A stretch of 64,000 bases of DNA, taken from Limnoperna fortunei (lineage: Eukaryota > Mollusca > Bivalvia > Mytilida > Modiolidae). The notes beneath the pieces were generated by a model. The model searched no databases and was not told the DNA's origin. It saw only the letters and a list, made by a program, of their open reading frames with translations. The stretch covers positions 8,311,547 through 8,375,546 of the forward strand of contig OX104116.1 in assembly GCA_944474755.1 (NCBI GenBank). Reading direction: 5' to 3'. Shown here piece by piece: positions 53,541 to 63,616 of this stretch (position 1 is the first letter of the stretch; the number at the start of each line of letters is the position of its first letter). The position numbers and the translations under genes were made by a program.

Positions 53541-54765
53541 ATGGGCAAAGTCCAATAACCTGCTCGGACACATGGGCAAAGTCTTATAACCTGCTCCGAC
53601 ACATGGAAAAAGTCCAATAACCTGCTTGAACATGGACAAACTTCAATAACCTGTTCCAACACATGGACAAAGTCCAATAACTTTCTCTGACACATGGACA
53701 AAGTCCAATAACCTTCTCTGACACATGGACAAAGTCCAATAACCTTCTCGGACACATGGAAAAAGTCCAATAACCTGCTCGAACAAGGACAAACTTAAAT
53801 AACCTGCTCAAACACATGGACAAAGTCCAATAACTTTCTCCGACACATGGAAAAAGTCCAATCACCTTCACGGACACATGGACAAAGTCCAATAACCTGC
53901 TAGGACACAAGGGCAAAGTTCAATAACCTGCTCAGACACATGGACAAAGTCCAATAACCTGCTCTGACACAAGGGCAAAGTCCAATAACCTGCTTGGACA
54001 CATGGACAAAGTCCAATAACCTGCTCGGACAAAGTCCAATAACCTTCACAGACACATGGACACAAAGTCCAATAACCTGCTCTGACACAAGGGCAAAGTC
54101 CAATAACCTGCTCAGACACATTGACAAAGTCCAATAACCTGCTCTGACACAAGGGCAAAGTCCAATAACCTGCTCGGACATATGGACAAAGTCCAATAAC
54201 CAGCTCGGACACATGGACAAAGTCCAATAACCTGCTCTGACACATAGACAAAGTCCAATAACCTGCTCAGACACATGGACAAAGTCCAATAACCTCCTCA
54301 GACACAAGGGCAAAGTCCAATAACCTGCTTGGACACATGGACAAAGTCCAATAACCTGCTCGGACAAAGTCCAATAACCTTCACAGACACATGGACACAA
54401 AGTCCATAACCTGCTCTGACACAAGGGCAAAGTCCAATAACCTGCTCTGACACATTGACAAAGTCCAATAACCTGCTCTGACACAAGGGCAAAGTCCAAT
54501 AACCTGCTCGGACATATGGACAAAGTCCAATAACCAGCTCGGACACATGGACAAAGTCCAATAACCTGCTCTGACACATGGACAAAGTCCAATAACCTGC
54601 TCTGACACAAGGGCAAAGTCCAATTACCTGCTTGGACACAAGGGCAAAGTCCAATAACCTGCTCGGACAAATGGACAAAGTCCAATAATCTTCTCCGACA
54701 CATGGACAAATTCCAATAACCTGCTCCGACAAATGGAGAAAGTCCAATTACCTGCTGGAACAAAC
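53541..54765 (+). repeat. 31-bp tandem repeat, about 39 copies
   Basis: Unit ACACATGGACAAAGTCCAAT then AACCTGCTCGG, with variants ACAAGGGCAAAGTCC and CTTCTCTGAC. A block of several hundred bp is duplicated: GGACAAAGTCCAATAACCTT followed by CACAGACACATGGACACAAA occurs at both about 54027 and 54361. The - strand is open in three frames because 31 is not a multiple of three; those frames are not genes. Confidence 0.95.
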
Positions 54766-55452
54766 TGCCAGTAATAAAACATATTAATTGTTTAAGCCAA
54801 TTGTTTAAAGATTAAAAAAATAACTCAATTTTTGTATTTACTATGAACGAACTAACTGTATTAACTAAACACTTGTCATATTGATTTTGTCTTTTCTACT
54901 CATCCCCCCACCCTTTCCTTTTGGTAGCCCACTAGTGTACACAGAACACTGATCTCTCTTAATTGGAAAAAAAACAGTGAACATAAATACTCATCTGCTT
55001 TTACCATTGGCTTATACTTGCAAGTTTTGTTATAAACTAAATGAAACAGTCCACTCAACCCCTGTCCACCCCTAATGTCAATGAGTGGAAAAGGCCAAAT
55101 CCATCTGAATGTAGTGTTGTATTATATTACAACATAAAGTCAAATTTTCATTACTATCAATGGTGACAATCAAAACTGGATTCATTGTTTTGGTTGTTTT
55201 TTTTTAATAATCATTTTGAGAAGCCAATCAACTATAGTGTATCTTCCAATATCTGATCTTTAATGAATCTTTATTATTTAAGTGGATTCTGACCGACGTT
55301 ATATTCAACTATATTCATGTGTATCTAAAACTATTTCCTGTTTCCTTGATCACTTTCAACAAATCCAGATTTATAAATGATCTTCAGGATATATAGTTTA
55401 CATTCTTTTCAAGTTTTTAATTTACCAATACAACAGTAACAACATTAATGTG
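54766..55452 (-). other. FBXW5 3' flank and 3' UTR
   Basis: AT-rich. On the - strand an AATAAA hexamer (TTTATT on the + strand, 55270-55275) lies about 180 bases after the FBXW5 stop and is the best poly(A) signal. Nothing else recognised. Confidence 0.55.
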
Positions 55453-55651
55453 CTATACTTGAAGACGTTCTTTAAGTAAAGCTTTGGACCTCCATATTTT
55501 GATGGTATTATCATCGCTAACAGTCACTAGATATTCTTGGTTTGTTGGGTTGAACCCCACAGCATTAACTACTCCAAACGTATGTTCAAATGTGGCGAGG
55601 TTTACACCATAATGTCTGTCCCACAGATATCCTTTGGCATCTTCACTACCA
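55453..55651 (-). CDS. FBXW5: FBXW5 terminal exon: last WD40 repeats
   Basis: 65 codons plus TAG (55455-55453). It encodes GSEDAKGYLWDRHYGVNLAT, then VVNAVGFNPTNQEYL and VTVSDDNTIKIW, a classic WD40 blade ending in IW, followed by a short basic tail RSKALLKERLQV. Acceptor ttttttcag on the - strand; one base completes the Ser codon begun by the previous exon. Confidence 0.92.
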
Positions 55652-58600
55652 CTGAAAAAAATGTTGGAAACTAGATGATAAGTATGCCACTGCAGAAGAG
55701 AATTAAAGGTTATGTTAGTAGCAATGATTTTGTCACAAAGTAAAGTGTGTCTGCAAAAAATGATTTGTAGTCATAAACTGTAGAGTTAGCTGGACAAGCC
55801 AATCTCCCCCTTCCCCGGTTTTTGTCAAGTTGGAGCAAAATACATTGACAATTAATTTCTTATTAAGTTAGTAGTTGTTAAGGGTGTTAGTTGTCTACTT
55901 GTAAACTTGTGCCTGCATTTGTGCGTTGGAGTCTTACTGCAGGCAGGGTGTGTTCAACTCGAATCAGTTTTCTTGCTGCCTTAAGTTGGGGGTTTTTACT
56001 GGGTACTCCAACTACCTCAACCATTTCAACTGGATGATGCAGCTGAAAAACTGCAGAAAATGGAGTTAAACACCATACAAACAAACAATACCTATTGCGT
56101 AAAGAAAAGAAAAGCTGGGTTTTTCAACACAAAGATAGTTCAGTAGTACAATACTTACTCCTGTGTCATTTTTTAAGCAAAAAAAGCTATGTACTGGACA
56201 TGAACCAAAAGAATCATCTTAACACATACTACAGGCTGCTACATGTACAATAACAAGTATGTCATATATGTACAAACTACTGTTGATATAAATTAGGCAA
56301 AGTCTACACATGAGCATCACAAACTATCAGTACTGTTTGTATTTGTATATCATAATCTAAACAGAAAACTATCAGTATTTCTGCTACATTCCATGATTAC
56401 ACAACTGCATGAAGTAGCCAATAATGACAGTGCCAAATTATTGCATATAATTAAAATATAATGACAGCTGCATCATGTTAAAAGTTGTAAATATTCTTTT
56501 ACTATAATTTTTTAATATCTGTTGATTTTTTTAAATAAGTGGGAAGATTTGACTCCTGCTTAACGTTGATACTGCATTTTGTAAGTATACAGAAAAGTTA
56601 CTTCTGGTCAGTAGTGTTCATTTATTTCTGGACCCAAAACACGGGTGCTGTTTATGTTGTGATGCTCGTTACTAACAACATACCTTGTATCAAGAATTGT
56701 CACCTACCTTCCGACGTAGTCCAAGCTGACATCCAGGAACACAAAACAACACATTGTTGACGGAGAGTAACCTTTATGACCTTGATATCTTATCCCAGTG
56801 TCCTTCAGTGTACAAAGATCAATTACCCTAACTTCTATTGAAGGTGAAAGGTCAGGAGTTGCCCACGGATCTGTTCTGTCCACTTTACCAATCCACGGTC
56901 TACAATTCAGGTACAAATACCTAAAAGACAATTGTACATGTAAAGGCCTAATAATAAACTGATTGATCTACGAGTGTAATTTATGTTTTATAACTACTTT
57001 TTATTTTCTGCTAACACATATATTTATAGTAAGAAATAAATATACAGAAAAGCTGAATATTGGTGAGGAAATAATTGTTGATTTCAAAAAAATATAGTTT
57101 TTGGGATCTACAAAGGAGTATACATGTAAGCTCCACCAAATGCAGTAAGCAGTTTTTATTTCTCAAGCAAAAAACCTCTAACAAAACATGCCAACTTTTA
57201 CTTTAAGTCAAACACTTTAATCATTATTTTTTTATAATTGTTAGCTGTCCTTACATGTTAATTACTCTTTAATTACCACCATGTTTCAACGTTTTAATTA
57301 ACTTTATTCAACATCCCTTGTTTATATAGAAATTCTCACCTGTGATCATGTGATAAACATAAACCTGTCACATGACCAAACAAATCCAGCAAGTTGTCTG
57401 GCTTATCTGAGACTCTAACTGGTCTAAGCTGTATATCGTTGTTACTAAAATTAACCACCATGTGACTTTCCCCAGCAGCTGTTGAATCAGTATTAGTATT
57501 GTTTTGACTTTCTGCTTGATCAAGGACCAATGGAGAGACATTTTTGAATCCCAACTGATGCAGGGCTACTGCGAATTCTCCAGTAACGAATATTAAATGT
57601 CTGCTGTAATTTTTGTCCTGACATTCACTACATAAAGGTGAAAGGTCACTGAAACATTTAAAACCATCATCACTGTTAGAATAGCAAGTAGCATTACAAT
57701 TACTGTCAATGTCATCTAAGTTTAACACACTAGACATTGGTGAAGTAGGAAGGGGTTTTGGCAAGTCGGAAGTGAATAACGATTGGTCTCTTCTTGGAAT
57801 CTTCCTAGGATTTGTGTCCAAATCGTGACTAAAATTAGTAGCACATCTATCACAGAAGGTTTGTGGTCCATCCTTTTCATTGTTTGGTATGTGGGCGACT
57901 GTCAGGAATTTTATAAGACTAGCAGTCTCACTACAGAAAGTAAACAAATTTTTTCCCGTGCCCTCCTCTACTACAATAACAGAAGGGTTTTCGTCTGTTT
58001 TCTCCACAAGAGGAGTTTCTGGTACCTGAAAAAAAAGTGAAAGCAAAACGGTTTGTCAAAAGTCTTGGAATAATACTCAAAATTATCAGCAAATTAACAC
58101 ATTGTATTTCCATATAAATAAATTATACAAGAATACTGACTTTTGATTGGCTTGAAAATATTTTCTATCAGAGGAAGGAAAAAAGAAATCTATGTCATGG
58201 AGACAAAACCATTTGACGTCACATATTAATCCATGAAAATTTATTTTTTGTGTTGATATATTGTTTTGAACAAATGTCGAATTGCATAAATCAAATTGTT
58301 GAGTTTATTCTAATGTTTGAATTTAATAAGCATGATAAGTATTAACTTCAAATAATATTTTCTCTTTTGAGGGATAACACATTGTGTGCACATTCAATAA
58401 AATCAGTAATTTAACTAGAGTAAAAACACCTGTGAGCAATGCTCACCATTGATACCCCCCGCTTCACAATTACTTTGAAAATTCAGGTGTTCTTAATTAT
58501 GAAATTGAAACTTTATCTAGTTAAACGTGAAGGCGAAATTGCAGATAATACATGTAACCCTCCCCAATCCCCCAAAGAATGGCATCCCCTAATGTCAATG

Positions 58601-61600
58601 ACAAAGTCCATGTTTTTCTATGGCAAACCTCCAATAATATTCTGATCAAAATGTTTAATATCCAATGCACAATGGCAATATGTGACCAAGATTCTGTATA
58701 AGTTTCAACAAATTCCATTCAGTGGTGTAGGAGGAATTTTAAATAAAAGATGGGTATCCCATTATGTCCATAACAAACTCCATGTTTTTCTATGGGAAAC
58801 CCCAAATATCATTCCGATCTAAATGTTAAATATCTCCTGCACAATGGCATTTGTGACATGGATTCTGTGTAAGTTTCAACAAATTCCATTTAGTGGTGTA
58901 GGAATGAGTTTCACATAAGATATGGGTATCCCTTATGTCCATGACAAAGTCCATGTTTTTCTATGGGAAACCCCAAATATCATTCCAATCGAAATGTTAT
59001 ATATCTAGTGCACAATGGCAATATGTGACAACATTCTGTGTAAGTTTCATCAAATTCCATTTAGTGGTGTAGGAGGAGTCGTACATAAGAAATGGGTATC
59101 CCCTTATGTCAATGACAGTCCGTGTTGTTCTATGGGAAACCCCAAATATCATTCCAATCAAAATAATAAATATCTCCTGCACAATGGCACTATGTGACAA
59201 GGATTCTGTGTAAGTTTCAACAAATTCCATTCAGTGGTGTAGGAGGAGTTGCACATAAGACATGAGGACCCCCTTAGGTCAATGAAAATGTCCATGTTTT
59301 TCTATGGGAAACCCCAAATATCGATCCGATCAAAATGTTTAATATCTCCTGCACAATGATGGCACTATGTGACAAGGATGCTGTGTAAGTTTCTTTAAAT
59401 TCCATTCAGTGGTGTAGGAGGAGTTGCACATAAGAGATGAGGACCCCCTTAGGTCAATGACAATGTCCATGTTTTTCTATGGGAAACCCCAAATATCGAT
59501 CCGATCAAAATGTTTAATATCTCCTGCACAAGAGCACTATGTGACAAGCATTCTGTGTAAGTTCCATTAAATTCCATTCAGTGGTGTAGGAGGAGTTGCA
59601 CATAAGAGATATGGACCCCCTTAGGTCAATGACAAAGTCCATGTTTTTCTATGGGAAACCCCAAATATCATTCCGATCAAAATGTTAAATATCTCCTGCA
59701 CAATGGCACTATGAGACAAAGATTCTGTGTAAGTTTCATCAAATTCCTTTCAGTGGTGTAGGAGGAGTTGCAAATAATAGAAAGTGTAACAGACGGACGG
59801 ACGGAGACCATGAACACTACATACCCCCCGCTTTTCAAGCGGGGGGTATAATAAACTGTAATTCCATGTAAATCCCCAGGGTATCCTTTAGTGGTACTTG
59901 GAAAAAAGTCTTCAGGCCACACAGAATTAATTTCTTGTTCGTCGGACTTGAACTTTGAAAATAAGGAGCGAGCGAGCAAAATTTTTTTCATTTTTTTTTT
60001 TGAAATTCTGATTTTGTGGAGCGAATTTTTTTTTTTTAAGGCGAGCGACATGTGTTTAGTTTAAAAAACAAATTTGTTCCAGGTTTTCATGGTTAAACTG
60101 ATGCGAGCGAGCAATTTTAAAATGTATTTGATATTAAGCAAGTGATTGTTCTCAGTGTTTTATGACATAATTAATTGATTAGTAAATTATATAGTAGAAA
60201 AGAACTTCTAAAAAGATGCTGCCTTGGCTTTCTATCAATAGGTACAGACTGACCAACAGACAGCCCATACAGGGGTCACCACACTCTAAAAAAGTAGGGA
60301 GAAGTGACTTCTCCCTGGCAGCCAAACAGGGAGAAGTCAGGCCCTGATAGGGAGACTTCAGGAGACAATAGTGAGAAGTCAGGGGGACCGTACAAATAAT
60401 AAATTTCGCGGTAGTTAACATATATTTTTCATTATTTACAACAATTTCCAGGATTATTTCTCTTGTGTTTTTAAACCATAACACACATAAATTCAGTTTT
60501 TTTCATTATAATTCATGGTATGCAATATCAAACAGTACATAACCTTTATCATTAATCAATGAAATAAACACCAGATATAGGGACTATTTTTCTATCTACT
60601 TCATTACTTGTAGCCATACAAGGTATTCACAAATAAAAATAGATCAACAAAATATTTGTATATGTGTAGACATAAACTTCATTCATGAGTTCTTGTATCA
60701 TAATATTCCTAACAGTTTGTTATGAACATGCCATGTTTATCTAATATCAAATTTCCAAAGAAGATAGATATAATAACATTACATAAAACCCAGAAAATAA
60801 TTCTTAGGTTCAGCACACTTCCACTTGGATAAAGTTGTGCTGATCCAAATTGCTTCATGGGACACCCATCTACAGAACTTATCATGATGTCAATAATTAC
60901 TATATATCTGTATTCTTTCAAGTGGAACTCATATACTTATCAAAGAAAATTGTTAAAGTACAATACTTTTGAAAGAACTGAAGTTTGACACCATTTAAAA
61001 GTGTTTGTTCATAAAAAAAATTACGATTTTCATTATGGACCGTTGTACATTACTTTTCTTGGTTGTTCACTTCCGGTAATTAGTCACATCGGGTAAATAA
61101 ACAAATGGCGCGTAATACATTTGAGAGAGGTAAATCGTTTGAAAATATGTTAAATAGCATTATTGTTTGCCGTTTTTATTGGAATTACACATTAACTGAT
61201 AAATTGGTAGTCTTGGTGAAGTATTTGGACCAGATTTACAAGTATCTTATGTGAACCATCGGGCGACTTGAGGGAAATGACAGGGTGACTTCGACTTCGC
61301 TTTTGAGGCGCCTTAGGGCGACTTCAGGTACTAGTAGGGCGACTTTGTCGCCCACTTCGCCCAGTGTGGTGAGCCCTGCCATACCACTATTCAGTTATGT
61401 CTCCAAATCTTTTTGGCAAGACATAATTTCAAGACTGATTAAAAAGAAAAAACAAAAGACTACCTGTCTAACTATTATGCCATCATTTTCCCTGCCCAAA
61501 AGCTTGGGATTGTCCTTAATTTTGATTCTCATAATGGTGTCATAACTAAGGTTAGAAACATTGGCGTGCGTTGAAGGCTTCCCTTGTATGCATGTAAATA

Positions 61601-63616
61601 GGTCAATAAAGGTGTCGTCCATTCGACATTCTAATGCTGTATTTGGTAGCAGTACTTTAAACTGCTGCCACAACCACACTCTTGTTTTCTGTCATTGTTT
61701 TCTACATACTAATACTTTCGGTTTTGATTTTATAAGGGACGACTGAAACAGTATTTTAACCTTCTAAGTTCTGACTGAATCTCCAGCTATCGGAGCAGTT
61801 GGATGAATTCGTAGAACGCGGAGAAGATTTTTTTTTGTAAAGACAACTTCTGTTTCTGGACGCGGGCGGGTTTCCGGTTTTTTTCTGAAATAATTTTAGG
61901 TGCAGGCCGTCCGATGAACAAGCAATTAATTCGGCATGGCCTCAGCCTCTGAGTACAAAACTATTAAATGTAGTTGTATCTGACCAATAGTTGAAGCATA
62001 TTTCACATAAGGTTGTGGGTCTCTTAATATTTACTCCATCAATAAGAATTCAATGCCATTATACATTTGAAAAATTGCTTAAAAACAATAAAACCCCCAT
62101 TCCTAGAATCCTTCATAACACAAAAACTAGTCAAGCCTGTGGGTATTCAAGCAAAATAAATGGACATATAATGTTTAAGACAATAATTACATCAAAAGAT
62201 TCAATCTGTACAGTTGTAGTGAATCTGTCTAAGCTTATCTCCAAACAGCCACCTAGGAATGTACTATTGTCTAACCAGGCTCCAAACAGCTGGGATGGAT
62301 CCATAGAAATCACACGGATAATACCAAAATCTACAAGAATATCACATTATTTACCTCAAAATGATCTTAGACCTCATACAAAAAATCAAATGAATCATAG
62401 CAGTGAGACACAGCTAATATATTAAGAAAAGGAATTTCTGGGGTAAAATGCCAATGAATTCAAAACTATTTTACGTGAATAAGAATTTTTTTCAAATAGA
62501 ACTTACTTTATTTTTAATTTCGGCAATCCTGAAATTAAATTTAAAGCTTTATCCCAAATTATACTTTATGCAAAGCATGCGGTTTAACAGTTGTGTATTT
62601 ATGTACATGTTACACGTGTTTAGTCTAGAGTAGGGAGAAAAATATATTAAGTGTATGCCTATTGTCAATTGATTGGACATACAAAACTAAATTCGCATAT
62701 TATTTCAGTGAAAACATAATGAAACCAGAACGATAAAAACAACAATCATCGTTACAACGGTAACAGTGACTTGGCACATAAACCAATTGATCTATTTTTA
62801 TCTCTAATATGGGTCAAATTCGGTGTAAAAAAAATTGACATTTTTAATGTGTATACAGATAAGGTGTTTTAAATGAAACTTCTATTTTTATTTAATGGTT
62901 TTGGTACATTAAAGATGTAAATGTATATTTGACTTGATTACTTTCTGCTGACCGCGTGGTTAAACAGTTGTGTATTAATTTTTGTCACGTGCACCTTGTC
63001 TAGAGAAAACGTTAACATTAGTGTATTGCCAGCAAAAAAAACCGAATTGATATGATGTATATGAAATAATAAGGACAAAACATATCATCACTGGTATACC
63101 GTTTGTTGTTGCTTGAACTAAGGACTGTATATGGTCTTTTTCTTTAATTACCGTATATCAAGTTGTTCTTAAAAAAAATCAGTTCTAGTGCAAGTTCCGA
63201 TTTATTTACGAAAATTATTAAAAATTTTAAAGTTCTAAATTTTCTCGTATTGACATGACTTTACCAGTCTATAGCTGTTGGTAATGCAAGAGTGACTAAC
63301 AACAAATTGAATAAACAATTATTTTTTGCAATTTGGGGTAGAGATAATTTGTGGGTGATTTTGAGTGTAACACTGTGAAACACTACACTGTGTAGATTGT
63401 TGGAGTGACCATACACTCTAGGCATACTGTACCATGAACAACAGAAATGATTGCGACATATCCTCTCCTGTCCATAAAGTCTGTTGTCTTTACACTGGAT
63501 ACAAGTAACAGGCTATCAATCTGGTTAAAACAGGAAAACTGTGTGAAGTCCCAGGAAAGTAGGTCACGGAAATTTTTACTATGCTTCATAACTGTTGGGT
63601 CACCAACTTCCCAAAC
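55453..63616 (-). CDS. FBXW5: FBXW5, F-box/WD40 protein, C-terminal six exons
   Basis: Substrate receptor of SCF-type (and DDB1-CUL4) ubiquitin ligases. Exons on the - strand, in order: 63616-63433, 62330-62212, 61688-61464, 58025-57340, 56920-56708 and 55651-55453. They give about 540 residues. Phases agree at each junction, although the 62212 end has an alternative donor (GTAATT) and the frame into the first exon cannot be checked. Identification rests on stretches that match vertebrate FBXW5 in order: WDFTQFSCFNQIDSLLL, QLFGAWLDNSTFLGG, the RHLIFVTGEFAVALHQLGFK region, DHR-YLYLNCRPW, CFVFLDVSLDYVGSGSED, AKGYLWDRHYG and VSDDNTIKIW. The F-box and first WD repeats are missing because they lie right of the window. 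The gene converges on LRRK1. Confidence 0.92.
55877..56092 (+). mobile_element. SINE copy 2, 5'-truncated or diverged
   Basis: Shares the body of the SINE at 51596: GAGTCTTACTG, GCAGG-TGTGTTCAACTCGAATC, GGGGGTTTTTACTGGGTACT, CAACTGGATGATGCAGCTGA and GGAGTTAAACACCAT. The tRNA-like head is only partly recognisable. It lies in the last FBXW5 intron, opposite to the gene. Confidence 0.75.
56093..56707 (-). other. FBXW5 intron, nothing recognised
   Basis: AT-rich intron sequence between the SINE and the penultimate exon. Confidence 0.5.
56708..56920 (-). CDS. FBXW5: FBXW5 exon: WD40 region
   Basis: 213 bases, phase 2 at both ends. It encodes RYLYLNCRPWIGKVDRTDPW, then SPSIEVRVIDLCTLKDTG, YQGHKGYSPSTMCCFVFLDV and SLDYVG. 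Vertebrate FBXW5 has RYLYVNSRAW and FIFLDVSRDFV here (recalled). Acceptor cttttag, donor gtaggt on the - strand. Confidence 0.92.
56921..57339 (-). other. FBXW5 intron, nothing recognised
   Basis: A 419-bp AT-rich intron with no visible repeat. Confidence 0.55.
57340..58025 (-). CDS. FBXW5: FBXW5 exon: variable linker and WD40 blade
   Basis: 686 bases, phase 0 in, two bases left at the end. The first part (VPETPLVEKTDENPSVIVVE, SLIKFLTVAHIPN) continues the propeller. A low-complexity segment follows with Cys pairs CDRC and CSEC about 75 residues apart, and a basic patch NPRKIPRRDQS. It then returns to conserved text: NYSRHLIFVTGEFAVALHQL, GFKNVSPLVLDQ and LLDLFGHVTGLCLSHDH. The Cys pairs are seen; any metal-binding role is speculative. 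Confidence 0.9.
58413..59855 (+). mobile_element. Dispersed element with about 171-bp internal modules (copy 2)
   Basis: Same start as at 45386 (AACTAGAGTAAAAAC, GTGAGCAATGCTCAC, ATACCCCCCGCTTC). About seven modules have TTCCATTCAGTGGTGTAGGA or close variants at 58715, 58885, 59055, 59227, 59400, 59570 and 59742. Its 3' end is intact: CAGACGGACGGACGGAGACC, then the hairpin ATACCCCCCGC-TTTTCAA-GCGGGGGGTAT (59821-59849). It lies in a FBXW5 intron. No protein is encoded. Confidence 0.85.
59856..60269 (-). other. FBXW5 intron, nothing recognised
   Basis: AT-rich intron DNA with several GAGCGAGC-type motifs (59966, 60045, 60102). The CCATA at 60265-60269 is the left target duplication of the next element. 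Confidence 0.5.
60270..61378. mobile_element. Nonautonomous hAT-like element with CAGGG ends
   Basis: The left end CAGGGGTCACCACACTCT and the reverse complement of the right end, CAGGGCTCACCACACTGG, form inverted repeats. Both ends carry an internal palindrome: GGGAGAAGTGACTTCTCCC on the left, GGGCGACAAAGTCGCCC on the right. Further GGG-GAC/GAA-TT subterminal repeats sit nearby (GGGCGACTTGAGGG, AGGGCGACTTCAGG). The 5-bp direct repeat CCATA flanks it exactly at 60265-60269 and 61379-61383. CAGGG-type ends suggest hAT, though hAT usually makes 8-bp duplications. No transposase domain is visible. Confidence 0.72.
61105..61254 (+). CDS. Small ORF inside the hAT-like element
   Basis: 49 codons starting ATGGCGCGTAATACATTTGA and ending TATCTTATGTGA. 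It is preceded by ACTTCCGG and a locally GC-richer stretch, which could be a promoter remnant. A GAG|GTAAAT donor sits eight codons in, so it might be a first exon whose partner has been lost. No family recognised; it may not be expressed. Confidence 0.2.
   Translation: MARNTFERGKSFENMLNSIIVCRFYWNYTLTDKLVVLVKYLDQIYKYLM
61464..61688 (-). CDS. FBXW5: FBXW5 exon: WD40 region
   Basis: 75 codons, phase 0/0. It encodes KTRVWLWQQFKVLLPNTALE, then MDDTFIDLFTCIQ, NVSNLSYDTIMRIKI and GRENDGIIVRQ. VWLWQQF lies where vertebrate FBXW5 has VLWLNNAF. The acceptor (atgacag) lacks a strong pyrimidine tract, the weakest point of this exon. The donor is gtagtc. Confidence 0.85.
61689..62211 (-). other. FBXW5 intron with a GC-richer patch
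   Basis: About 61790-61940 is richer in CpG (GAACGCGGAG, GGACGCGGGCGGG, GGCCGTCCGATG) than the surrounding DNA. I recognise no gene or element there; it could be an old repeat end. Confidence 0.4.
62212..62330 (-). CDS. FBXW5: FBXW5 exon: WD40 region
   Basis: 119 bases: two bases completing an Asp codon, then FGIIRVISMDPSQLFGAWLD and NSTFLGGCLEISLDRFTTT. It aligns with the vertebrate SFALLSRVRNKPYDVFGCWL stretch (recalled). Acceptor cttgtag, donor GTACAG. A second donor 21 bases further (GAT|GTAATT, exon end 62191) also keeps phase 0, so the 3' end has some doubt. Confidence 0.8.
62331..63432 (-). repeat. FBXW5 intron with a diverged 370-bp direct duplication
   Basis: The stretch with AACAGTTGTGTATT, CACGTG and GTCTAGAG occurs at about 62587-62630 and again at 62965-63005, with further loose similarity after each copy. 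It is an old tandem duplication of about 370 bp; the rest of the intron is unremarkable. Confidence 0.55.
63433..63616 (-). CDS. FBXW5: FBXW5 exon: WD40 region (first in window)
   Basis: 184 bases, ending with one spare base. It encodes VWEVGDPTVMKHSKNFRDLL, then SWDFTQFSCFNQIDSLLLVS and YVAIISVVH. The opening VWE closes a WD40 blade (KIW in vertebrates). I end it at CATG|GTACAG because that join gives SVVH-D-FGIIRV and restores the vertebrate spacing; the open frame otherwise runs on to a stop at 63383. Confidence 0.85.

Noticed and set aside
53537..54763. Cys-rich open frames up to 287 codons on the - strand (YWTLSMC, LLDFVHVSEQV)
   Set aside because: They look like a repetitive secreted protein, but the same peptides appear in all three frames because the unit is 31 bp. 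No signal peptide, splice sites or start context.
61991..62425. Open frame of 144 codons on the + strand
   Set aside because: It overlaps the FBXW5 exon 62212-62330 on the opposite strand and has no recognisable domain.
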